From contig JAOTWT010000206.1 in NCBI GenBank assembly GCA_029862725.1, positions 1 through 6,079 of the forward strand: a DNA stretch of 6,079 nucleotides, in the 5' to 3' direction. This document shows positions 1 to 5,674 of this stretch, piece after piece. Source of the DNA: Acidobacteriota bacterium. Lineage in GTDB: Bacteria > Acidobacteriota > Blastocatellia > Pyrinomonadales > Pyrinomonadaceae. A model generated the notes under the pieces. The model saw only the letters and a program-made list of their open reading frames with translations, made no database searches and was not told the origin of the DNA. Each line of letters starts with the position of its first letter. Positions within the stretch are counted from its first letter, which is position 1. A program made the position numbers and the translations under genes.

Positions 1-2403
1 CATTACTTCCTGCACGTCGGGCGTCGTGCTTCCGGATGAAGACCAGACCGCCACTCCCCCGCCAGCCGTCGACTTCAACAGCATCTCGCTCAAACTGTCG
101 GGAACCGGCCGTATGAAGTAACCGTTGAGACATGTCAGCATGGTAAACAATGACTGATCGGTATTATTCAGGCTGGGCACATCGCCAATTCCAAAAAATG
201 AAGACGATGCCCAAAGTCCCGTCGAACCGTGGCCGGAATAATTTACAACGTATTTGCCCGCGTTAATTTCCGCCAGAAGAGTCGCTTTGGCATTCGAGTC
301 GCCACGATTCACTTCAGTTGTTGGTATAGAAGCAGGCAGTTCTTGATGTATGCGCCCGCACAACGCCTGAAAATCATAACCCGAAGTGAAATCACTAGCA
401 CACAGCGAACCTCTCGCCGGGGCGGACCCGATCGAGCTTTCAAAGCTTGCAACCTTCGTCAAGGCATTCGAAACATCAACCGCCGCCCGGGCAGGGATGC
501 GGCCGATCGCCATTTCGGACTGGCCGTCACCGTCAAAATCGGTGATCGTATCGTCGCTTGCGGTTTCTTCATAAAGCGTGTCGACCAGTCTTGCGGGCAT
601 GAAATTGAACGAACCGTTGCCCTCGTAATCCCGCGGGTCATAGGTGCTGTCGCCGAGTAAGAGCACATAATCCGGATCGACCTGCCAGTTCAATTCTGCA
701 AATTCGAAGAATGCAGTAAGCGCCAGAGCAGTGCTTTCGCCGTAACTAAACTCGTCGAAAACATCGGTGATGTTCACGACCATCGTTTGAAACCCGTCGC
801 TCGTCCTGTAAGCGGCCCACGCATTGGCTTCCTGGACAAAGGCCGGATTTGTGACGATTACAAAATTTGCTGAATTCGTCGTTGCCGACAGGTTGGAAGG
901 CGCATTCGCCTCAATTGCGTCGACCGCAAGCAGACCTTCGTCGGCAACCGCAAACAAGTCTAGATTCCGGTATGCTGGCAGGTACGCCTTGAATGTGCCG
1001 GAACCGGGAGTCTCCTCGGTAACAGAAGCGTTACTGACGACACGCGGATTATTCTCCTGTCCAAGATCAAAAACCCGGACCGTATCACTCTCAAATCCCC
1101 CGATCACGGTCTCTTTATAATTTTCCGAGCGGAAGGCCAAAAGATTGCCGGCAGCCTTGTATTTGCGCTTGTATCGCACCTTTATTGAGATGATTAAGCT
1201 GAAATCGGATCCGGGTCCGAAAGACGTTAGCGTGAGGACATTTCCATTCTCGAGCAGGGTAGAGACTGGCAAGGTGTACAAGCCGGTCGACTCTGTACGG
1301 TTGACCCCGTCGAGAGCGGTATACTCAATACCGTTGACCAGAACACGGATCTGGTGCGTTCCCAGCGTGAGCCCCTGGATTGCGAGCGTCAGCTCCGCTT
1401 CGTTTGAAAGATCATCAATGGCTGGCAAGTCGAAATTGATGTTTGTAGCGGTCGGGCTGATGATCTCTCCAAAGAAATTGGTTTTCGGGCCATTCAGGAT
1501 TGTTGAAGCGTATAAAAACCGGTTTTTCCGTTCGAATGTACTTGTAAAACTCTTTGAGCCAACGGTGGAGCGGAGTCTTCTTATCACCCTGCTCGCCATA
1601 CGTCGTCCGGCACCGGCGCCTTCGATCAAATAATAAACGTTTTGAGAAGATTCCGGCGTATCGAGGCTCTTACCAAAAAACTCTATATACGAACCATCGG
1701 TCGGGACGATGATCGCCTGTTCGATGCCGTGGAAATAAAGTTTCCATGTCGAGGCCGGAACGGCAACGTTGAACCCCGCGTTCGCAAGTTCACTTCTGGA
1801 CACCCTGTAAAGACCATCGGCGCTAACTCGGATTTTAACGCCCGGCTGACCAGCGACCCACCGCTGGTTCTGCGGATCTCCGAATAGTTTGGACGGTGAA
1901 GCAGAGAAATAATGGTCTTCGGGGACGTTTTTGACTTCGAGTCCCCGAGGGGAAGAATCGCGATTGACGCTCAAACCGGATTCGACCGGAGCAGTTAACC
2001 CGGCGTCATAGACGGCCTCGGTCCCATCGGTAAAGTACTCTCCTACCCCGATCTCCACGATTCCTATGCGGTAAAATGCGCCGACCGTGCCGGTTCGATC
2101 GAAAAATGAAAAGCCATGATCACCGGGGATCGCATTTGAAACGTAGCTTCCTGGCACCATCGCCGGACTGACTCTTACGAGTTCCTTCCCGGCTTCCCTG
2201 TAAACGTTGTAACCAATGACATCTTCGCCACCGGTCACATCCCATCTGACCAATGCTCCTTGATTTCCAGCGGCAGCATAGGAAATCTCCACAGAGGATT
2301 TTCCGGACCGGCTCGACACGCCAGCCAACACAGCACTCTGGACTGTGATCATAAAGACGATCGCCAACACCGTCATCGAACCGCAGATGAACCTTAATTT
2401 CAT
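1..2403 (-). CDS. Secreted gingipain-like cysteine peptidase (family C25), 3' end cut by window edge
   Basis: The minus-strand frame from the ATG at 2403 stays open for 801 codons to base 1, with no stop, so the C-terminus lies outside the window. Residues 1-27 form a Sec signal peptide (MKLRF start, hydrophobic core, likely cut after AVLA). Residues about 37-120 look like a fibronectin type III-like domain (ALVRWDV, IGYNVYRE). Residues about 180-270 resemble the N-terminal part of bacterial C25 proteins (VKIRVSADGLYRVS, then YIEFFGKSLDT). The catalytic domain starts near residue 512 (NFVIVTNP) and continues with YVLLLGDSTYDP (about 577-588), an acidic DFDGDG loop at 622-627 followed by AIGRIP, the histidine in NYSGHGS (His725) and the cysteine in LTCLNGYF (Cys758). 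The 33-residue His-Cys spacing equals that of gingipain R (His211/Cys244, from memory). Family members are secreted endopeptidases; substrate specificity cannot be read here. No clear Shine-Dalgarno precedes the ATG; this start is chosen because it gives a proper signal peptide. Confidence 0.9.
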   Translation of the reverse strand, partial: MKLRFICGSMTVLAIVFMITVQSAVLAGVSSRSGKSSVEISYAAAGNQGALVRWDVTGGEDVIGYNVYREAGKELVRVSPAMVPGSYVSNAIPGDHGFSFFDRTGTVGAFYRIGIVEIGVGEYFTDGTEAVYDAGLTAPVESGLSVNRDSSPRGLEVKNVPEDHYFSASPSKLFGDPQNQRWVAGQPGVKIRVSADGLYRVSRSELANAGFNVAVPASTWKLYFHGIEQAIIVPTDGSYIEFFGKSLDTPESSQNVYYLIEGAGAGRRMASRVIRRLRSTVGSKSFTSTFERKNRFLYASTILNGPKTNFFGEIISPTATNINFDLPAIDDLSNEAELTLAIQGLTLGTHQIRVLVNGIEYTALDGVNRTESTGLYTLPVSTLLENGNVLTLTSFGPGSDFSLIISIKVRYKRKYKAAGNLLAFRSENYKETVIGGFESDTVRVFDLGQENNPRVVSNASVTEETPGSGTFKAYLPAYRNLDLFAVADEGLLAVDAIEANAPSNLSATTNSANFVIVTNPAFVQEANAWAAYRTSDGFQTMVVNITDVFDEFSYGESTALALTAFFEFAELNWQVDPDYVLLLGDSTYDPRDYEGNGSFNFMPARLVDTLYEETASDDTITDFDGDGQSEMAIGRIPARAAVDVSNALTKVASFESSIGSAPARGSLCASDFTSGYDFQALCGRIHQELPASIPTTEVNRGDSNAKATLLAEINAGKYVVNYSGHGSTGLWASSSFFGIGDVPSLNNTDQSLFTMLTCLNGYFIRPVPDSLSEMLLKSTAGGGVAVWSSSGSTTPDVQEVM

Positions 2404-2542
2404 AAATTTACCGCGTAAAGAACCTGATTTAGTTACAATACAATAGCACAAATAGGACCATTATTCCCAAAATTGAGCGAGCCGGCTCTTCGGAAGTCGT
2501 TTCACTATCGCGATTTCCAGCCGATGTAGTAGAATTGGCCAA
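2404..2542. promoter_or_regulatory. Divergent intergenic region between peptidase and gamma-glutamyltransferase
   Basis: This 139-base gap must carry the promoters of both divergent genes. For the minus-strand peptidase, a TATTGT box (plus coordinates 2440-2445) sits 19 bases from a TTGGGA box (2465-2470); the spacing is longer than ideal and the match is weak. For the plus-strand gene, TAGAAT at 2530-2535 resembles a -10 element and would start transcription at about the ATG at 2543, but no good -35 box lies upstream. Two perfect palindromes are present: GAGCCGGCTC at 2479-2488 and ATCGCGAT at 2507-2514. Either could be a regulator site or chance. No regulator gene is in the window. Confidence 0.4.
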
Positions 2543-4261
2543 ATGCGAAAAATTTCAATCCGTTTGATTTGTCTGCCGGTAATTATGCTGCTGCTTCAAG
2601 GGTCTTTGGCCTTTGCGTCGCGCAGTGAACCTGCCTCAGCAAAACACGCGATGGTCGTGTCACAGCATATCCTCGCCTCTGAGATCGGAACTGATATGAT
2701 GCGAAAAGGCGGAAACGCTGTGGATGCAGCAGTTGCAGTTGGTTTCGCACTCGCTGTTGTCTATCCCGAGGCCGGCAATCTGGGGGGCGGCGGTTTTATG
2801 GTAATCAGGCTTGCCGATGGTCGCTCCACGGCAATCGATTACCGGGAAATGGCACCCGAAGCGGCGACTCGGGACATCTATCTCGACGGGAAAGGTGAAC
2901 AAATAGAGGGTGAGGGCGGCAGCGTCTTGGGCTACCGCTCAGCAGGAGTGCCCGGAACTCCGGCCGGGTTCGAGTACGCTTTCAAGAAATACGGATCGGG
3001 GAAAATAACATGGCGGCAGGTTCTGGAACCGGCCCGGAGACTTGCCCAAAACGGATTCGTCCTCAGTCGCAGGCTGGCGGCACTATTTGTCGAATACAAG
3101 GATAGTCTGAACAGGTATCCGGATAGCAGGAGGATCTTTTTGAACGGCGGAAAGTATTTTGAGCAGGGCGATGTCCTGATTCAGAGAGATCTCGCCAAAA
3201 CCCTGGAGCGATTGCAGTCAAGTGGCTCATCTGACTTTTACCGGGGTATGACCGCAAAGCTTATAGCCGACGATATGGCCCGAAACAAGGGCTTGATAAC
3301 GCTAAATGACCTGAAGAATTATGAGGTACGCGAAAGAACACCCGTGACCGGAACCTATCGGGGAAATAAGATTGTCTCGATGCCGCCGCCTTCGTCCGGT
3401 GGAATAGTCTTGATCCAGGTCCTGAATATGCTTGAACCCTTCGACCTGGATGCCCTAGGACACAATTCCGCCGCAAAGTATCACCTCCTGACCGAAACAA
3501 TGCGGCGGGCGTTTGCAGACCGCGCGGCCTATATGGGCGATCCCGATTTTGCGGAGATACCGACGGAATACCTGACGTCAAAGGCCTATGCCCTGCAAAG
3601 GGGCTCGACGATCAAGGAAAAACAGGCGTCGGAAAGTAAGAATGTCCGCGAGGGCCAGCTGACCGGAAAGGAAGGAACCGAAACCACGCATTATACCGTT
3701 GTCGATCCAGCCGGTGCCGTCGTCACGAACACCTATACCATAAACAACATCTATGGTTCTGCGGTGACCGCAAAGGGCACCGGAGTGTTGCTTAACGACG
3801 AGATGGATGACTTTGCGGTAAGTCCCGGCAAACCCAACTTGTTCGGGTTGGTCCAGGGCGAGATAAATGCCGTCGGGCCACGTAAGCGCCCCCTTTCTTC
3901 GATGACACCAACGATCGTTCTCAAACGCGACGGAACGCTCTGGTTCGCTCTTGGAGCCAGGGGCGGACCTCGCATAATTTCCGCGGTGCTGCAATCGACC
4001 ATCAATATGATCGATCACGGGATGAATATCCAGGAGGCGTTGGATGCTCCTCGTATCCACCACCAATGGCTCCCGAACGAGATTTTCTGGGAAAAATACG
4101 GTCTCTCGAACGACTCCCGCCGAATCCTCTCGTCGTACGGACATGTTTTTTCAAGTGGCCCGCGCGGCATTGCTTCGGCGACGGCGATCGCCGTGGGATC
4201 CGATGGAACCAAATATGGGGCGATCGATTCACGTAGCGATGGTGCCGCCGTTGGTTTTTAG
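2543..4261 (+). CDS. ggt: Gamma-glutamyltransferase (glutathione hydrolase) precursor
   Basis: This complete 572-residue protein has the usual length of bacterial gamma-glutamyltransferase. The family moves or hydrolyses the gamma-glutamyl group of glutathione and related peptides, normally in the periplasm. Residues 1-25 form a signal peptide, likely cut after AFA. The large subunit carries GGNAVDAAVA (56-65), GNLGGGGF (78-85) and DYREMAP with the substrate-binding arginine at 101. Autocleavage is expected before Thr381 in ETTHYTVVD, giving a small subunit of about 192 residues with Thr381 as nucleophile. Further expected residues are Thr399, Asn401, Glu420 and Asp423 (NDEMDDF), Ser452/Ser453 (RPLSSM) and the oxyanion glycines 474/475. 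The segment PGKPNLFGLVQGEINAVGP aligns with the lid loop of the E. coli enzyme. The glycine motif reads GARGGPRII, where E. coli has GSPGGSRII as I recall it. No Shine-Dalgarno precedes the start; a leaderless transcript is possible. It ends in the family-typical GAIDSRSDGAAVGF. Confidence 0.96.
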   Translation: MRKISIRLICLPVIMLLLQGSLAFASRSEPASAKHAMVVSQHILASEIGTDMMRKGGNAVDAAVAVGFALAVVYPEAGNLGGGGFMVIRLADGRSTAIDYREMAPEAATRDIYLDGKGEQIEGEGGSVLGYRSAGVPGTPAGFEYAFKKYGSGKITWRQVLEPARRLAQNGFVLSRRLAALFVEYKDSLNRYPDSRRIFLNGGKYFEQGDVLIQRDLAKTLERLQSSGSSDFYRGMTAKLIADDMARNKGLITLNDLKNYEVRERTPVTGTYRGNKIVSMPPPSSGGIVLIQVLNMLEPFDLDALGHNSAAKYHLLTETMRRAFADRAAYMGDPDFAEIPTEYLTSKAYALQRGSTIKEKQASESKNVREGQLTGKEGTETTHYTVVDPAGAVVTNTYTINNIYGSAVTAKGTGVLLNDEMDDFAVSPGKPNLFGLVQGEINAVGPRKRPLSSMTPTIVLKRDGTLWFALGARGGPRIISAVLQSTINMIDHGMNIQEALDAPRIHHQWLPNEIFWEKYGLSNDSRRILSSYGHVFSSGPRGIASATAIAVGSDGTKYGAIDSRSDGAAVGF

Positions 4262-4263
4262 GA

Positions 4264-4290
4264 AATTATTTAAGCGAATAATTAGTTTTT
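4264..4290 (+). terminator. Weak terminator candidate after ggt
   Basis: Three bases after the ggt stop codon, AATTATT (4264-4270) pairs with AATAATT (4277-4283) around the loop TAAGCG, followed by AG and five T residues (4286-4290). The position and T-run fit an intrinsic terminator, but the stem is entirely A-T and therefore weak, so partial read-through into the lipoprotein gene is plausible. Confidence 0.3.
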
Positions 4291-4341
4291 GAATGCAAGT
4301 CCTCCGATGAGGAGCGTTCTGTCTCGAAGGAGTGTTTTATC

Positions 4342-4370
4342 TTTTTACGACGGCCAACGGCAACTATTTT
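4342..4370 (+). promoter_or_regulatory. Weak promoter candidate for the lipoprotein gene
   Basis: TTTTTA (4342-4347) and TATTTT (4365-4370) are separated by 17 bases and would start transcription near 4377, leaving a short leader before the ATG at 4398. The -35 box matches the sigma-70 consensus at only three of six positions and the -10 box at four of six. Its main support is placement between a possible terminator and a gene with a strong ribosome binding site. Confidence 0.25.
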
Positions 4371-4387
4371 GCCGCGGCCGCGAAACT

Positions 4388-4392
4388 GGAGG
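4388..4392 (+). promoter_or_regulatory. Ribosome binding site deciding the lipoprotein start
   Basis: GGAGG lies five bases before the ATG at 4398. It selects this start over the in-frame ATG at 4332, which would place 22 non-signal residues in front of the lipoprotein signal sequence. Confidence 0.85.
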
Positions 4393-4397
4393 AAAGA

Positions 4398-4991
4398 ATG
4401 AAACTTTATTTAGTAATTTTGATTGCGGTAGCCGCGATAACCGGATGTACTACTGCCACGGATCCGGCTTACGATAAAACCGGCGCTGATAAGAAGACGG
4501 CGGAATCACCTGCCGGCGAAACCAAAGAAAATTTTGGCGAGACAAACGCAACCCCGAAAGATGCGATTCTGGCGTTTGTAAAAGCTCTGGAATCGAAAGA
4601 CGAGGCGGCTGTCAAGGCCTCACTTTCGGAGAAGACCAACAAGATGCTTGCATTGCAGACGAAGATGACCGGAAGGTCGGTCGTGGATATATTCAATTCG
4701 AAAGAATTCGAGGATATTTCGAAAGTGCCCGATATGCGTAACGAAAAAATTGAGGGCGATAAAGCAACACTGGAGGTAAAGGACCCGAAAGACGAAAAAT
4801 GGGATGAAATGCCTTTGGTTAAGGAGAACGGAAGCTGGAAGCTTGCCTTTGCAGATGCCGATTACGACAAGGACTATGAAAACATGGTCAAACAGGTCGA
4901 AAAAGCTGGAAAGGCGATGGATGATGGTAAGAAAACCGAGTCCGAGGCCGACAGCGGCAAGGAAACAACCGAGAAAAAACCCGCTTCCTAG
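4398..4991 (+). CDS. Small lipoprotein with DUF4878/NTF2-like domain
   Basis: The 197-residue product begins with a lipoprotein signal peptide. Residues 1-16 are hydrophobic after Lys2, and the lipobox ITGC gives lipidation at Cys17. Thr follows at position 18, so there is no Asp retention signal and outer-membrane location is likely in a diderm. Residues about 18-50 are a polar Thr/Ala/Lys/Glu linker. Residues about 52-150 resemble small NTF2-like lipoprotein domains of the DUF4878 type: a helical start (TPKDAILAFVKALESKDEAAVKASLSE in outline, 52-78), then IEGDKATLEV and a closing MPLVKENGSWKLAF strand pair. Residues about 155-197 form a highly charged, probably disordered or helical tail rich in Lys, Glu and Asp. 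No catalytic residues are recognisable; such domains usually bind ligands or partners, and the function here is unknown. It lies 136 bases downstream of ggt on the same strand, but its own RBS and a possible terminator between them suggest separate transcription. A strong terminator follows. Confidence 0.87.
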   Translation: MKLYLVILIAVAAITGCTTATDPAYDKTGADKKTAESPAGETKENFGETNATPKDAILAFVKALESKDEAAVKASLSEKTNKMLALQTKMTGRSVVDIFNSKEFEDISKVPDMRNEKIEGDKATLEVKDPKDEKWDEMPLVKENGSWKLAFADADYDKDYENMVKQVEKAGKAMDDGKKTESEADSGKETTEKKPAS

Positions 4992-5017
4992 CGGGGATTA
5001 AGGAATTTTCAGGCACG

Positions 5018-5052
5018 GACCGGGAACACTCGTTTCCGGTCTTTTTATTTTT
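5018..5052 (+). terminator. Intrinsic terminator of the lipoprotein gene
   Basis: GACCGGGAAC (5018-5027) pairs with GTTTCCGGTC (5032-5041) over ten base pairs, one of them a G-U wobble, around the four-base loop ACTC. It is followed by TTTTTATTTTT (5042-5052). It lies 26 bases after the lipoprotein stop. On the minus strand the hairpin is not followed by a T-run, so it should act mainly in the plus direction. Confidence 0.9.
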
Positions 5053-5110
5053 GCAAATCAATCCGGGTGCAAGTTATTCCGGGGATCAAGACTCCGCTGA
5101 TTCGAGCCGA

Positions 5111-5656
5111 TCACCTGCCGGTGAACCGGTTAGTCGAGTTTCCTTCCCGCGGGACCGCGTCGAGATCATCCGTTTCGCGCCAGCTAAACGCACCGGCTTC
5201 AAATCCCTGCTGCGCGGGTCCGGGTTGGCCCTGTGGAAGTTGACCGAGATTTCGTTCCTTTCCGAGAAAAGTTTCCCGCAGCGAATCCACAAAGCCGGCC
5301 TTTTCAGGTGCGGTAAGCTGGCCGGTCTGAAAAATAAGTGCATAGATCATCCTGAGAATGCCTCCCCAGAACAATACCAGGGCGGCCACGCCCGCAATGA
5401 CGGGCTCGACATTAAACATCTCGGAAAGTATTGCCAACGCCGGCACAACGATAAAACCGGAGAGAAACATGATTCCGCCTTGTTTAAGACCCTTTTTCTT
5501 TGGCGATACGGCATCGGGGCCCGCACCGGACTGAAATCTGACGGGCAACCCGCCGTTCCGCACAAATTCACCCATACCGGCCATCAAAAACCCGCAGCGT
5601 GAACAAAAACTCGTATTTTCGTGGGACTGCCCCTGACCGCATCTTGGACAATACAT
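5111..5656 (-). CDS. Zinc-ribbon protein with two membrane segments
   Basis: The 181-residue protein opens with a short zinc ribbon: CPRCG (Cys3, Cys6) and CSRCG (Cys18, Cys21), four cysteines that should bind one zinc ion. After a linker with a basic stretch (SPKKKGLKQ, 51-59) come two hydrophobic segments at about 60-80 and 85-109, joined by a very short turn (FNVEP), so they probably form a membrane hairpin. Residues about 110-181 are polar, Gly/Gln/Pro-rich and probably disordered. With no signal peptide, the N-terminal ribbon most likely faces the cytoplasm, which would put the tail there too. The start is supported by GGGAGAGG about four bases upstream of the ATG. It lies 18 bases after the stop of the neighbouring membrane-protein gene, so the two are probably cotranscribed. 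The domain class (zinc_ribbon_2-like) is clear. The role is unknown: such ribbons occur in scaffolding, regulatory or stress proteins, and nothing here decides between them. Confidence 0.85.
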   Translation of the reverse strand: MYCPRCGQGQSHENTSFCSRCGFLMAGMGEFVRNGGLPVRFQSGAGPDAVSPKKKGLKQGGIMFLSGFIVVPALAILSEMFNVEPVIAGVAALVLFWGGILRMIYALIFQTGQLTAPEKAGFVDSLRETFLGKERNLGQLPQGQPGPAQQGFEAGAFSWRETDDLDAVPREGNSTNRFTGR

Positions 5657-5674
5657 AACAACCTCTCCCTTGTT
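5657..5674 (-). promoter_or_regulatory. Intercistronic spacer with ribosome binding site
   Basis: The 18-base gap between the stop of the upstream membrane-protein gene and the zinc-ribbon start reads, on the minus strand, with a purine-rich GGGAGAGG just before the ATG. The short gap and good RBS argue for one transcript carrying both genes. Confidence 0.7.

Noticed and set aside
229..1887. Several plus-strand open frames (229-660, 824-1120, 1145-1633, 1642-1887)
   Set aside because: All lie antisense to the continuous 801-codon peptidase frame, have compositions unlike real proteins and show no recognisable domain.
2660..4232. Minus-strand open frames inside the gamma-glutamyltransferase gene, the longest being 3578-4144
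   Set aside because: They are antisense to a full-length, clearly identified enzyme, and no motif or RBS supports any of them.
1..4261. A dedicated peptide-degradation operon formed by the peptidase and gamma-glutamyltransferase
   Set aside because: The genes are divergent and share only an intergenic region; shared export and peptide-related chemistry are too general to claim a system.
4300..4313. Hairpin TCCTC-CGAT-GAGGA between ggt and the lipoprotein gene
   Set aside because: The stem is only five base pairs and no T-run follows directly, so I do not call it a terminator or riboswitch.
4332..4397. Upstream in-frame ATG at 4332 as the start of the lipoprotein
   Set aside because: It would bury the lipoprotein signal sequence behind 22 extra residues; the ATG at 4398 has GGAGG five bases upstream and gives a proper lipobox at Cys17.
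5051..5602. Plus-strand open frame of 183 codons starting just after the terminator
   Set aside because: It overlaps the zinc-ribbon gene on the opposite strand, which has CxxC pairs, two membrane segments and an RBS; the plus frame has no such support.
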